Positions 45,378 through 54,838 are shown, counted from the first letter of the stretch. The stretch: DNA of 64,000 nt from Lyngbya sp. CCAP 1446/10 (GCF_026130175.1 NZ_JAIGNI010000033.1:1-64000); one strand, 5' to 3'. A program made the numbers and translations. The notes: a model not told the origin generated them from the letters alone.

Positions 45378-46913
45378 TCATGTATCCAACGGAAGAGGGT
45401 GTAGTGGAGTAGAGCGACTTTTCTTTTTGTGATTATATTCTTCCGATACGCCAAGATAATCGGATGATTGATATCTGCCGAATATCTCAGCGAAAACGTT
45501 AGGCAATTTTCGGTAAGGAGAAACACCCATATCTTTAAGCATGATGTCAATATATTGTTGAAAGCGAGTGTTAATCGCACAGGATCGCGAAGGTTCAAAT
45601 TGAATATTTGCGCGTTTCCACTGGCGGATATATTCAATACTTTTTTCCATATTTTCGCTGGAAGGTAACTCAAGTTCACCACGCAAGTAAGCACACAGCC
45701 ATTGTGTGGCAATTTCGACTGCTGGCACGTGCATATATCCATGATTGAACCCGGCAAAGGCAATGCCAGGAATGCGAGGATGAAGCAAGTGGCGATATAA
45801 CTGCACGCCATCGGGTTCGGTTTCCAACATTTTTCGATATTGATCAGGCAAAAATGGAAAAATCGGCGTTTGCGAACCCAAAGATAGAATGACTAAATCG
45901 CATGGAATCTCGCAACCATTTTTCAACTTTACTGCTTCTCGCGAAAAACCAGATAATTCTGCACGGTGGGGCGAGATTTTTCCTTCTGCAATAAACGGAT
46001 AGTAATTTTCAGGCGCAACCGCTGTGGCTGAACGTAAATCAGGCAATAGTTTGTGATCTGGTTGTACAGCTTGGATGCGGCGCTGGGCCTCTTGACCTTT
46101 TCCAGAAGCATTTCGCTGAACTTGAAAGCGGAAGATGGATGCAATCAAATCCCAAAAACCTGAAACAATGAAACCAAGGCGATTGTGCAGGAAACGTTCA
46201 ATGGCGGTTGGATGTGCCCAACTTGTCATCATCACTGTTCCAAAACGGCTGAATAATGCGTGGGTAAAATGTACGCCCAAAATCCATTCTGGCACAAGCC
46301 AGCGCGGTGTACGAAATACATGATTTACTTGTGCGCCTTGTTTGGCTGCGAAAGTCGCCATGTCCAAAGCACTTTTTCCGAAGCCAAGGATTACAACTCG
46401 TTGATTGTCGAATATATCAAGGGTGTGGACATCCCGTTCAGTGATGATTTTGCCGCCGAAATTTTCTATACCTGGAAATTCAGGTTGATACTTTCCTTCT
46501 GTATATTGCCCAACTGAGATAACGACGTATCCAAATAATTCTTCGTGAACGCCATCCTCGTTTTTATATTTTAATAGCCAACCATCTTCTGTTTCTTTGA
46601 GTTCGATAACTTCGTGATTTAACCGCACATCAAGATTTAAATGGTTGACCGCTTGCTCCAAATAATTCAGGATTTGTTCTCCGGTGGGATGTAAATCAGG
46701 GGTGAATGGCCAGGGAAAATCAGATAAATGATACTGTTCCTTGATATTTTGCAGGTGTACGTTTGGGTATGCAAGTGCCCATACTCCGCCAACCTGTTGG
46801 GATTTCTCGAAAACAACTGCTTGGAAACCATTTTTCTTGAGAATATGGGCTGTCGTAATGCCTGATATTCCCGCGCCAATAATGGCAATGGGCATACCGT
46901 TTTTGTATTGCAT
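45378..46913 (-). CDS. Flavin-containing monooxygenase-like protein
   Basis: A 511-residue FAD/NADPH-dependent oxygenase. The FAD Rossmann motif is GAGISG (11-16), with VVFEKSQQVGGVW next. The NADPH motif is ILGFGKSALDMA (about 170-181). The ends SLGSQTPIF and GIAFAGFNHGYMHVPA fit the flavin-monooxygenase/Baeyer-Villiger superfamily. The central motif FxGxxxHxxxY is not clearly present, so substrate class is uncertain. It is transcribed alone from the minus strand and ends near an STRR. Ribosome site GGAGACTC precedes the ATG. Confidence 0.88.
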   Translation of the reverse strand: MQYKNGMPIAIIGAGISGITTAHILKKNGFQAVVFEKSQQVGGVWALAYPNVHLQNIKEQYHLSDFPWPFTPDLHPTGEQILNYLEQAVNHLNLDVRLNHEVIELKETEDGWLLKYKNEDGVHEELFGYVVISVGQYTEGKYQPEFPGIENFGGKIITERDVHTLDIFDNQRVVILGFGKSALDMATFAAKQGAQVNHVFRTPRWLVPEWILGVHFTHALFSRFGTVMMTSWAHPTAIERFLHNRLGFIVSGFWDLIASIFRFQVQRNASGKGQEAQRRIQAVQPDHKLLPDLRSATAVAPENYYPFIAEGKISPHRAELSGFSREAVKLKNGCEIPCDLVILSLGSQTPIFPFLPDQYRKMLETEPDGVQLYRHLLHPRIPGIAFAGFNHGYMHVPAVEIATQWLCAYLRGELELPSSENMEKSIEYIRQWKRANIQFEPSRSCAINTRFQQYIDIMLKDMGVSPYRKLPNVFAEIFGRYQSSDYLGVSEEYNHKKKSRSTPLHPLPLDT

Positions 46914-47198
46914 ATATTTGAGTCTCCTTATTTGGTATGGGTATTAGAATAATTTTACTGAGGCAGTGACCAGCAACCGGAAAGCCTTGCACTTATAAGA
47001 GTTTAAATCGATCGCTATTAAAAAGACAGAAGCGTTGTCACCCCGTCAGATCTGCGACCTTAACCCCAACTGCTGCTAGTAGGCTAGTTGATTAGACACT
47101 AAGGGGGAGAGCAATTTTTGCAGTCTGGCTGCTACAACCTCAGTTTCTGGATCGGGTACATTCCGATCGCCAAAAGGATGTAATTAATAACTAATAAC

Positions 47199-47945
47199 TC
47201 ATAACTGCTCAACTAACCAAGAAATTGCCCCTTCAACATCAGCAACCTGCTCAACATCGGGAATCGGCGGCCGCTGCACCATCACAACCGGAATACCCAG
47301 TTCCCTAGCAGCCACAATTTTCGCATAGGTAGCAGCGCCGCCGCTGTTTTTGCTGACAATTGTATCGATGCGATATTCTAACAGCAATTGCCGCTCATCT
47401 GCCAAAGAAAAAGGCCCCCTTGCTAATAACAATTTACCGTTAGGAACAGGAGTATTGGGTGCAGGAGGATCGATCGCCCGCATCAAAAACCAAATAGCAT
47501 CCAAACCCGCAAAGGCAGCCAATTCCTGCCTACCAATCGTCAAAAACACCCGCTGAGACTGCCCTGATAAAGCCGTTGCAGCCTCCGAGTGGTTGGCAAC
47601 TTCAATCCAGCGATCGCCCTCCACCATCTCCCAACCAGGGCGCACCATCATCAAATGAGGGACATTACACTCAACCGCAGCGATCGCAGCATTGGCAGAA
47701 ATCTGCGCCGCAAACGGATGAGTCGCATCGATTAATAAGTCGATCGGGCTACAACGCAAAAACTCAGCCAGCCCAGTCGCCCCACCAAACCCCCCAATTC
47801 GCACCGTACCCGTTTTTGGGGTCAAAGGCTGTTTAGTGCGTCCTGCTAACGAAGATATCACCTCGATATCAGCGATTTGAGACGCTTTGGCAGCTAGTTC
47901 AACAGCATCACCCGTTCCGCCCAAAATTAATAAGCGTTTTTTCAT
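47199..47945 (-). CDS. cbiJ: Cobalt-precorrin-6A reductase
   Basis: A 248-residue NADH-dependent reductase of corrin-ring synthesis (CbiJ/CobK family). Visible signatures: LLILGGTGDAVELAAKA, SLAGRTKQP, RIGGFGGATGLAEFL and DLLIDATHPFAAQISANAA. SKNSGGAATYAKIVAARELG comes near the C-terminus. It reduces the macrocycle of precorrin-6A in the cytosol. The start at 47945 follows TAGGAG by 8 bp; the open frame extends 9 codons upstream without such a site. No other cobalamin biosynthesis gene is adjacent. No riboswitch is evident in its own leader. Confidence 0.93.
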   Translation of the reverse strand: MKKRLLILGGTGDAVELAAKASQIADIEVISSLAGRTKQPLTPKTGTVRIGGFGGATGLAEFLRCSPIDLLIDATHPFAAQISANAAIAAVECNVPHLMMVRPGWEMVEGDRWIEVANHSEAATALSGQSQRVFLTIGRQELAAFAGLDAIWFLMRAIDPPAPNTPVPNGKLLLARGPFSLADERQLLLEYRIDTIVSKNSGGAATYAKIVAARELGIPVVMVQRPPIPDVEQVADVEGAISWLVEQL

Positions 47946-48027
47946 AAAATTACTCCTAAAATATCGAACCAATACCCGGAATTTCGGTTAATAATGTCTT
48001 TAAGTAAAGTTTCAACTGCCACCAAAG

Positions 48028-48846
48028 ATGATTCGCTCACTTTTCACATTTTTTACAGTATTAATTGTAACTGGGTTAGTTTGGTTGGGAAATATCGCGC
48101 CCGCTACCGCACAAGTACAACCAACAGATCTCGCCGATCCCCAGCAGGAATTAGGAGAACTTGTTCAGAAAGCTTTTGAAGCTACAAACGAAGGCAAATT
48201 TCCCGCAGCCGAAACTTTGTGGACTCAAATCGTTGACAAATTTCCCTCACAAGCCGCAGCTTGGAGTAACCGAGGTAATTCTAGAGTTAGCCAAAATAAA
48301 CTAGAACTAGCAATTGCTGACTACGAAAAGGCGATCGAACTAGCTCCCAATGCCCCCGATCCCTACCTAAATCGCGGCACAGCTTTAGAAGGTTTAGGAC
48401 GCTGGGAAGAAGCAATCGCCGACTACAATCATGTACTAGAATTAGACCCCAAAGATCCAGCAGCCTACAACAACCGAGGTAACGCCGAAGCAGGTTTAGG
48501 TAAATGGGAAATAGCAATTGCCGACTACGGAAAAGCCTTTGAATTAGCTCCAGAATACGCCTTTGCCCGCGCCAACCACGCCCTCGCACTTTATCAAAAC
48601 GGGCAAACCAAAGAAGCAATTCGCAACATGAAAAATATTGTCCGCAGATATCCCCAATTTGCTGACATGAGAGCAGCCCTCAGTGCCTGTCTTTGGGAGG
48701 CAGGACAGCCCGGTGAAGCTGAGAGCAATTGGGTAGCCGCAGTCGGCCTCGATTCCCGCTACAAACACCTCGATTGGGTGGCAAAAACCCGTCGCTGGCC
48801 GCCAGTTGTAGTTAGCGCCTTAGACGATTTTTTGAATTTGAAATAA
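48028..48846 (+). CDS. Exported TPR-repeat protein
   Basis: A 272-residue protein with a signal peptide (LFTFFTVLIVTGLVWLGNIAPATA, cut near 29). About five tetratricopeptide repeats follow: AWSNRGNSRVSQNKLELAIA, PYLNRGTALEGLGRWEEAIA, AYNNRGNAEAGLGKWEIAIA and two weaker ones. The C-terminal tail (HLDWVAKTRRWPPVVVSALD) matches a tail often seen in cyanobacterial TPR proteins of the thylakoid lumen or periplasm. It is presumed to be a scaffold or assembly factor. The start is ATG at 48028, about 80 bp from the divergent cbiJ gene. Confidence 0.9.
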   Translation: MIRSLFTFFTVLIVTGLVWLGNIAPATAQVQPTDLADPQQELGELVQKAFEATNEGKFPAAETLWTQIVDKFPSQAAAWSNRGNSRVSQNKLELAIADYEKAIELAPNAPDPYLNRGTALEGLGRWEEAIADYNHVLELDPKDPAAYNNRGNAEAGLGKWEIAIADYGKAFELAPEYAFARANHALALYQNGQTKEAIRNMKNIVRRYPQFADMRAALSACLWEAGQPGEAESNWVAAVGLDSRYKHLDWVAKTRRWPPVVVSALDDFLNLK

Positions 48847-48942
48847 TTTCAAAGTGTTAATGGTAAAGTTCGAGAATCCCGATGATTGTACGGCATTTTG
48901 CAATCAGGAATTCTCCCCAAAAATGCCAATATTATCCGAAGA

Positions 48943-49122
48943 AGACGGCGGTTGAAACCGCGTCTACACAAACAAAACCCGCCTGCGCGGGTTGAAGATC
49001 GGACGGTTTAAATTATGTTATTTTCTTGAGTCCCTCTGAGCTCGGACATCGTTTGTGTAGACGCGGTTTCAACCGCCGTCTGATCTTCTGATCTTCCGTA
49101 GACGCGGTTTCAACCGCCGTCT
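48943..49122. repeat. Palindromic intergenic element, family 1 (copy C) with extra half arm
   Basis: Perfect 31-bp inverted ends (AGACGGCGGTTGAAACCGCG... at 48943-48973 and its complement at 49051-49081) enclose a GCCTGCGCGGG hairpin. A further half arm (49098-49122) follows. It provides the last residues and the stop codon of the HAD gene on the minus strand. Confidence 0.88.
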
Positions 49123-49898
49123 AATTCTCCAATTCGTGCAGCAGTCAACTCTTCGACATTCCTAAAAACTGCTGCTGCACCAGCATTTTTCAGCGCCGCA
49201 GCATAGGCCTCGCAGCGCACAGCATCATCCAAAACGTGAGGTGGCAAAATTCCTATCCCCAGCCAAACCCGATTTGGTTGTACTTCCCGCGCTTTCACAA
49301 TAGTGTAAATATCGGCAACTGTATCTCCGGCGTAAATCACGGGCAAATTTTTGTCTAAATCGTGCAGGTTTTCCAACTGTTCAATTGCGGCGAAAAGTCC
49401 AGTCGGATCTGGTTTTCCCGGTGCATCTTCCATCGCCACTAACACGGGAGAATTTAAGCCGAGTTTCCCTTTCAAAACATAAGCTGCTTCATCTCGCATC
49501 GCCCCGCTGAAAAAGCCCCAAATAATCCCTCCAACTGTTAAATTTTCCAGGTAAGCTGGACTTAATAGTAGCGGTTCGTCACAAATGTAACCAGTCCAAT
49601 TTTGATCGTCATCTCCGCGATACCGACTTTGGAAAAAAGCGACTAATTCGTCATAGTTGAAAGCAAGTTGATTTCGCGATCGCCCAATCCGCTCAAAATA
49701 ACGGCAAACTAACTCGAAAGACGCTTGCCAGTCATTATTCCACACTCCCTCCGACTTCAGAGAGTCGATATCCAGAGAATTCGGGCGAAAAGCACCCGCC
49801 GTGAAATGTTCTACCGCATCGGCGATCGCCCGCCGATAGGAACCGGACACATCCCGCACCACACCGTCAATGTCAAAAACTAAAATAACTCTGTTCAC
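49110..49898 (-). CDS. HAD-family hydrolase (TIGR01548-like)
   Basis: A 262-residue HAD-superfamily protein. Motif I is VFDIDGVVRD (D9, D11), motif III lies in EDAPGKPDPTGLF, and the acidic motif IV in VIYAGDTVADIYTIV. It matches the cyanobacterial/plastid-lineage group TIGR01548, predicted phosphatase-like; the substrate is unknown. The C-terminal residues LDGG and the TGA stop are encoded by a family 1 repeat arm, so the original C-terminus may have been altered. The start is ATG at 49898. Confidence 0.85.
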   Translation of the reverse strand: MNRVILVFDIDGVVRDVSGSYRRAIADAVEHFTAGAFRPNSLDIDSLKSEGVWNNDWQASFELVCRYFERIGRSRNQLAFNYDELVAFFQSRYRGDDDQNWTGYICDEPLLLSPAYLENLTVGGIIWGFFSGAMRDEAAYVLKGKLGLNSPVLVAMEDAPGKPDPTGLFAAIEQLENLHDLDKNLPVIYAGDTVADIYTIVKAREVQPNRVWLGIGILPPHVLDDAVRCEAYAAALKNAGAAAVFRNVEELTAARIGELDGG

Positions 49899-50086
49899 AA
49901 CTTAATTATCCCTGTAGCTGGGGCGGGTTTTGCACAAATTTTATCGGTTTCCAGCCCATAAGCAGCGGGAAACCCAGCCGCGCGACAAAACTTTTAATCG
50001 TCGATGACTCATTATTGAACAGAATGTGCTACACTTAGCGATTGTAGAAATTTTTAATAAGTTCGATCGGAACCCCGGAGGTTTGC

Positions 50087-50386
50087 TTGTCCAAGTTCAT
50101 CTTAAAAGTTCTCTGGCTAGAAGAGAATGTTGCCCTCGCCGTTGACCAAGTGGTCGGTAAAGGAACTAGCCCGCTGACTGCTTACTTTTTCTGGCCCCGC
50201 AAGGATGCGTGGGAAGAACTCAAAAACGAACTCGAAGCCAAACACTGGATTGCTGACAACGATCGCGTCGAAGTCCTTAACCAAGCCACAGAAGTGATCA
50301 ACTACTGGCAAGAGGAAGGCAGACGGCGCCCGATGACTGAGGCTCAGTCAAAGTTCCCCGAAGTGACTTTTACCGGCAGCAACTAA
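50087..50386 (+). CDS. Ribosomal protein PSRP-3/Ycf65
   Basis: A 99-residue small-subunit protein of the cyanobacterial and plastid ribosome (plastid-specific ribosomal protein 3, ycf65 product). The signature block is [20 protein letters not shown], then [19 protein letters not shown] and [13 protein letters not shown]. The start is TTG at 50087. A GGAGG about 8 nt upstream (in CCCCGGAGGTTTGC) fixes it. It is a single gene with a long repeat-bearing gap after it. Confidence 0.95.
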   Translation: MSKFILKVLWLEENVALAVDQVVGKGTSPLTAYFFWPRKDAWEELKNELEAKHWIADNDRVEVLNQATEVINYWQEEGRRRPMTEAQSKFPEVTFTGSN

Positions 50387-50737
50387 GCCCTGCTTTAAGT
50401 TGCTACCCAGATAAATTGCCTGTGATGGCTGACGGGGGGAGAAGGCGGGAAGATTTGACGCTTTTTCCACCTCGCCGTAAAAGATCCAATTTAAATGCGC
50501 TACAGTCGATCGAGATATTAACTCGAATTTTCAGACTTAATCGGATTTTGGGCTTGGTAGATTTGAGATTATAAATTTAAGATTTATCCAAAACAAAGCT
50601 CTAAGTAGATCAGGGCAAAAACATCGTATCTACAAGATACTATTTTTTTTAACTAACAACTGACAACTAACAACTGACAACTGTCAACCGTCAACCGTCA
50701 ACTGTCAACTGTCAACTGTCAACTGTCAACTGAACTT
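50387..50737. other. Intergenic ending in an STRR array at the next start codon
   Basis: No gene is supported. The last 80 bp (50651-50732) are heptamers, first ACAACTG-like, then GTCAACT/GTCAACC. They end 5 bp before the methyltransferase ATG, leaving no Shine-Dalgarno. Confidence 0.6.
50651..50732. repeat. STRR array (GTCAACT)
   Basis: About ten units, with some degenerate ones, directly abutting the start of the following gene. Confidence 0.85.
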
Positions 50738-51811
50738 ATGGGCGCCGAAAGCACGATCGACCAAACCGAACAGCTACCGCTGGTAGTAAATCCCGACATT
50801 CTCCAGCAAGCCATCCTCTACAAAATCAATACTCGTGTCACCGCACGCGGAGAATTAGCTTTCCCCTGCGTACCGGGAATGGTAAACCACTATCTCAAGT
50901 CAATCGAAAAGCTATTTAGCACCCTTGACAGACCCCTCCCAGAAGACCGTAAAGAGGAACTCAGAAAGCTTTTAGTTACTAAGTTAGAACAGGGCTATCG
51001 CACCTCAACAGCATCAATGATGATCCTGCAATACGAATCTGTGGAGCCGCCACAAACCGGTTTAGCTTGCAAAGTAATTGTCACTACTTCAACAGTTGGA
51101 GAACAATATAAAAGCTGGGTTGACACTAGAGAACCGCCTCTATTTGGCTCCCATCCCGATGCAAAATTGATGGCAACGGCTGCTAAATTGGGAAATCCCG
51201 ATCGCATCCGCATCTTAGACGTGGGTGCTGGTACTGGCCGCAATACCTTGCCGCTGGCGAGATTAGGCTATTCTGTAGATGCGATCGAGCTCACCCCAGC
51301 TTTTGCAGAACAATTGCAAGCAGCCGCAACCGCCGAAAACCTTCCCGTCACAGTAACAGAAGGCGATGTGCTCGACCCGTTAATGCGGATGAAACCAGCC
51401 CGCTACCAGTTGGCAGTTGCCGCCGAAGTCATCTCACATTTTCGAGACATCGATCAAGTACGGCTTTTCCTCGCTAAAATGTGCGATTTCCTCTGTCCCG
51501 GAGGCGTGTTGTTGTTCAGCACATTCTTAACTGTCGGCGACTACCAGCCTGATCCCCTCGTGCGACAAGTTGCCCAACTCTCCTGGTCTACTTTATTTAC
51601 GCCCCAAGAGCTCGCCACCGCAATGGAAGGCTTACCCTTAGTCCAAATCTCCGACGAATTGGTGTGGGAGTACGAACGCCACCACCTGCCAAAAGAAGCC
51701 TGGCCTCCGACGCCCTGGTTTCCCAGTTGGGCCACGGGTAGAGATGTTTTCCCGATGGCAAATGGACGCCCGCCGATGGAATTGCGTTGGATTTTGTGTC
51801 GCCGCAGTTAA
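50738..51811 (+). CDS. Class I SAM-dependent methyltransferase
   Basis: A 357-residue protein. The first 150 residues are an N-terminal region of unknown fold. The Rossmann methyltransferase domain has motif I ILDVGAGTGRNTLPLARLG (about 160), AIELTPAFAEQL after it, then VTEGDVLDPLM and VAAEVISHFRD. The proline-rich C-terminal end is WPPTPWFPSWATGRD. The substrate is unknown. The usual ribosome site is replaced by an STRR array that ends 5 bp before the ATG. STRR repeats also follow the stop, so the gene is bracketed by heptamers. Confidence 0.85.
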   Translation: MGAESTIDQTEQLPLVVNPDILQQAILYKINTRVTARGELAFPCVPGMVNHYLKSIEKLFSTLDRPLPEDRKEELRKLLVTKLEQGYRTSTASMMILQYESVEPPQTGLACKVIVTTSTVGEQYKSWVDTREPPLFGSHPDAKLMATAAKLGNPDRIRILDVGAGTGRNTLPLARLGYSVDAIELTPAFAEQLQAAATAENLPVTVTEGDVLDPLMRMKPARYQLAVAAEVISHFRDIDQVRLFLAKMCDFLCPGGVLLFSTFLTVGDYQPDPLVRQVAQLSWSTLFTPQELATAMEGLPLVQISDELVWEYERHHLPKEAWPPTPWFPSWATGRDVFPMANGRPPMELRWILCRRS

Positions 51812-51813
51812 GT

Positions 51814-51866
51814 AACAGTTGACAGTTGACAGTTGACAGTTGATAGTTGATAGTTGGCTGTTGACA
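51814..51866. repeat. STRR array (CAGTTGA)
   Basis: About seven heptamers, some degenerate (ATAGTTG), beginning 3 bp after the methyltransferase stop. Confidence 0.85.
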
Positions 51867-51942
51867 GAAGGAAGAAGGGAATAGTATACATAAAGCCGTG
51901 GGTGGGTCCCTGTCGAGAAGCTCTCAATTCGATAGAGAGTTT

Positions 51943-52030
51943 CACAGCGACGCACCCGACAAACAGATTCAGCAAACAAACCCAACACTTCTTTTGCAGT
52001 AATTTTTTTTGATAAATGGTATTATTTCTA
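51943..52030. repeat. Dispersed repeat (copy of 8603-8690)
   Basis: It shares ACAGCGACGCACC, AACACTTCTTTTG and ATGGTATTA-like segments with the 8603-8690 region in the same order. Non-coding. Confidence 0.55.
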
Positions 52031-52398
52031 GACGAACACAGCAATCATAACCCTTGATAGACGGTAATAGTTGCATCAGCTTTTGTTCTTTCCAAAGCAT
52101 TAAGCCGGCTCGCTGTCAAATATTGCGCTCCGATACACAAAAATTTACAAAAATATATATTAAGATATAAACATAGCGAAGTTCGATCGCCCCGTCCGCG
52201 AGAAACTGGGTTCCCTAGCAGATCCTATATTAGCCAATCTGTTATTTCTTGCCAAAAATTCGATCGCCATCTCGAATCGGTGCAACTATAGTTAAGATGA
52301 ATCAGACAAACCTATTCCTCCAGATAGATGACACTTTAGGGGAATAGAATTAGCCAATAGATTAGCTCGCTAGACAGCGACACTCCTGAGACACAAAT

Positions 52399-53274
52399 AT
52401 GCTTTTAACACGTCCACTACAAGCGTTTGGAGCAATCTTCGGGCACAAACCTTCAACAAAAAGATCGATCGAGCAAAAAAGCAGTAAAAATTATTTAGGG
52501 TGGAATATTGATCCCGCTCCAAACCAACAAATCGACTGGTATATCGAACTGGAAATGCTGATGAGTAACGCGAAATGCAACTGCACGGATCAAGAGATTG
52601 CCGCTTGGCTGCGGGGATTGCTGACAATTGCTTGGGCTGACGGCAACTTTGACGAAAACGAGCAAAAAATGATTGCGAATCTAACTCAGGATCAATTACA
52701 TCCAGTATCTTTCGATGCCGGTTTTGAACCGATTGCCCCAGAGGAACTAGCTGCTGTGTTAGGGAAAGGAACCGCCAACGGCGAGAATTTTTTGAGAACA
52801 GCAGTCATGGTAGCCTTAGCAGACGGTACGTACTCGCTCAGCGAAGACGAGGTACTTTACAATTTTTGCATAGCTTTGGGTCATAACGTCGAGGCGATCG
52901 AATCTCTGCGACACACCATCGAAGACAGCAACTGTCAGCCGCAGGGCCCAAGCAGCCAAGCAGTCGTTGATTATGCAGCAACACCGCTTTCGGCGCGGCC
53001 ACCTCAACCTCACCACAAAAATGTCCTGCAACCTGTCAAAGACTGGCTTGACGCCTGGGAAGTTCACGATCCCAGAGTGGCACATTTCGTCTGCAAAATG
53101 ATTCCGTCTCAGTGTCCGTTTGAGCGAGATGTCGTACTATTTGGTCGCAAAATCGTCCACATTCCGGCGATGTGCCAGATTAACCCACTTTACGAACAGT
53201 TGGTGGGGATGCGCTTTCGAGCTCTCTGCTATTTGGCAGATGATTGTAAGGAAGATGTATCGACATATTGTTAG
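52399..53274 (+). CDS. TerB-like/Mo-dependent nitrogenase C-terminal domain protein
   Basis: A 291-residue protein in two parts. Residues about 40-170 are helical with acidic metal-site-like stretches resembling TerB (IAWADGNFDENEQKMI, ALADGTYSLSEDEV). A linker follows. The C-terminal 85 residues carry the block named Mo-dependent nitrogenase C-terminal domain (HDPRVAHFVCKMIPSQCPFE, FGRKIVHIPAMCQINPLYEQ and RFRALCYLADDC). The name is historical. The domain is widespread in cyanobacteria without nitrogenase association, and no nif gene is nearby. Function unknown; a stress or metal-related role is only suggested by the TerB-like part. Confidence 0.82.
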   Translation: MLLTRPLQAFGAIFGHKPSTKRSIEQKSSKNYLGWNIDPAPNQQIDWYIELEMLMSNAKCNCTDQEIAAWLRGLLTIAWADGNFDENEQKMIANLTQDQLHPVSFDAGFEPIAPEELAAVLGKGTANGENFLRTAVMVALADGTYSLSEDEVLYNFCIALGHNVEAIESLRHTIEDSNCQPQGPSSQAVVDYAATPLSARPPQPHHKNVLQPVKDWLDAWEVHDPRVAHFVCKMIPSQCPFERDVVLFGRKIVHIPAMCQINPLYEQLVGMRFRALCYLADDCKEDVSTYC

Positions 53275-53359
53275 TAGTCAGTTGTCAGTTGTCATTGGTC
53301 AGTTGTTAGTTGCTAGTTGTCAGTTGTCAGGTTGTCAGTTGCTAGTTGTTAGTTGTCAT
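53272..53359. repeat. STRR array (AGTTGTC), forward orientation
   Basis: Degenerate heptamers AGTTGTC/AGTTGTT from the preceding gene's stop codon onwards. They are inverted relative to the array at 53480-53521, so the two could pair. Confidence 0.8.
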
Positions 53360-53479
53360 TCTTTTGAAATGTTCGATTAATGAGTGTCAGCTATTAACCA
53401 ATGACTACTAATTAGTTGATTAGGATGGTACACAGCGCACCAAAAGATAAACATTGTACTTGGATCTGGTATCATAACT

Positions 53480-53521
53480 AATGACAACTGACAACTGACA
53501 ACTGACAACTGACAACTGACT
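53480..53521. repeat. STRR array (TGACAAC), before obgE
   Basis: About six heptamers end 5 bp before the obgE ATG, leaving no Shine-Dalgarno. Confidence 0.85.
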
Positions 53522-53526
53522 AAATT

Positions 53527-54567
53527 ATGCAATTTATCGATCGAGCGGATGTTCAAGTCGCAGCCGGCAAAGGCGGCGACGGTATGGTAGCTTTTCGCAG
53601 AGAAAAGTATATACCGGCGGGCGGGCCAAGCGGTGGCACCGGCGGGCGGGGCGGTTCTGTGTTTATGGTGGCGGTGGAAAGCCTGCAAACGCTGCTAGAT
53701 TTCCAGTACAACCGGATTTTTAAAGGCGAAAACGGGAAGAAGGGCGCGCCGAAGAATATGACTGGGGCTTCTGGGGACGATCGCACAATTGAAGTTCCCT
53801 GCGGTACAGTAGTTTACGACGCGGAAACTCAGGCAGTTTTAGCAGATTTAGTCACGCCGGGACAGACTTTTTGTGTGGCCAAAGGTGGCAAAGGCGGTTT
53901 AGGAAATAAGTGTTTTCTGACAAATTCTAACCGGGCTCCAGATTATGCGATGCCGGGAAAAGAAGGGGAACATAAGTTTTTGCGTTTGGAATTGAAGCTA
54001 TTAGCTGAAGTGGGAATTATTGGTTTGCCGAATGCGGGCAAATCGACGCTAATTTCTGCTTTGTCGGCGGCGCGTCCGAAGATTGCAGATTATCCGTTTA
54101 CAACTTTAATTCCGAATTTGGGCGTAGTCAGGAAACCGAGCGGCGACGGTACTGTTTTTGCTGATATTCCTGGATTAATTGCTGGGGCTCACGAGGGCGC
54201 GGGCTTGGGTTATGAGTTTTTGCGGCATATTGAACGGACTCGGTTGTTGCTGCATTTGGTGGATATTACTGATGAAGATCCGATCGCCGATTACATCACA
54301 ATTCAAGAAGAATTGAAGGCTTATGGGCGAGGTTTGGGCGATCGGCCGCAGATTTTGGCTTTTAATAAGGTAGATGCGATCGATCTTGAGGATGAGGAAA
54401 TTGGAAATGCGATCGCGCGATTGCAGGAAATCAGCGGTGCTCCGGTGTTGATGATTTCGGCGGTGAGTCGAGTTGGGTTGGATGAGTTGATGCACCAAGT
54501 TTGGCAGAAACTCGATGAGATGAACGAGGTTGAAGCGGAGGCGCTGTCAGCAGTCGGAGTTTTGTAG
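53527..54567 (+). CDS. obgE: Obg family GTPase (ObgE/CgtA)
   Basis: A 346-residue GTPase involved in 50S ribosome maturation and stress signalling. The glycine-rich Obg fold covers residues 1-158 ([32 protein letters not shown]). The G domain has G1 [11 protein letters not shown]3 [16 protein letters not shown] and G4 FNKVDAID. There is no C-terminal OCT domain, as is common in cyanobacteria. The start at 53527 matches the conserved MQFIDRA. The translation start region is occupied by an STRR array in place of a ribosome site. The CRISPR leader begins after the stop. Confidence 0.97.
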   Translation: MQFIDRADVQVAAGKGGDGMVAFRREKYIPAGGPSGGTGGRGGSVFMVAVESLQTLLDFQYNRIFKGENGKKGAPKNMTGASGDDRTIEVPCGTVVYDAETQAVLADLVTPGQTFCVAKGGKGGLGNKCFLTNSNRAPDYAMPGKEGEHKFLRLELKLLAEVGIIGLPNAGKSTLISALSAARPKIADYPFTTLIPNLGVVRKPSGDGTVFADIPGLIAGAHEGAGLGYEFLRHIERTRLLLHLVDITDEDPIADYITIQEELKAYGRGLGDRPQILAFNKVDAIDLEDEEIGNAIARLQEISGAPVLMISAVSRVGLDELMHQVWQKLDEMNEVEAEALSAVGVL

Positions 54568-54747
54568 CCCGGTTCTGATTTATGAGAATTTGCGGGAACC
54601 GGTAGGTGTTTTTTTTGAGGGGTCAAGTTTTTCGGCTGTATTGCTTGCAGAGCATGGGTTTGAGGTACTTAGCCGAAAAAAACGATTTCCGCAAACTCTG
54701 TAATGGTTGCTGTGATTGGTTTTGAGGGCTGTTGAAAATTTTGCCTC

Positions 54748-54777
54748 TTGACAAGCCGGTGGCTGAAATGGTATTTT
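54748..54777 (+). promoter_or_regulatory. Predicted CRISPR leader promoter
   Basis: The -35 TTGACA (54748-54753), 18-bp spacer and -10 TATTTT (54772-54777) point toward the array. Transcription would start near 54784, about 55 bp before the first repeat. It fits the leader-proximal end being left of the array. Confidence 0.6.
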
Positions 54778-54838
54778 TGCTAATACAGACGCAAATGAAC
54801 GTTGAAAACCAAATACAGCAAGCCTTCTGGAACGGGCG

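Larger units (their letters stand above)
51812..52398. other. Intergenic with STRR and dispersed repeat
   Basis: STRR heptamers CAGTTGA lie at 51814-51866. A dispersed repeat (51943-52030) matches the 8603-8690 copy. From 52031 to the next gene nothing beyond AT-rich sequence is recognised. Confidence 0.55.

Noticed and set aside
52399-53274. Evidence for a nitrogen-fixation locus
   Set aside because: Only the C-terminal domain name suggests it; no nif structural or cofactor genes are in the window.
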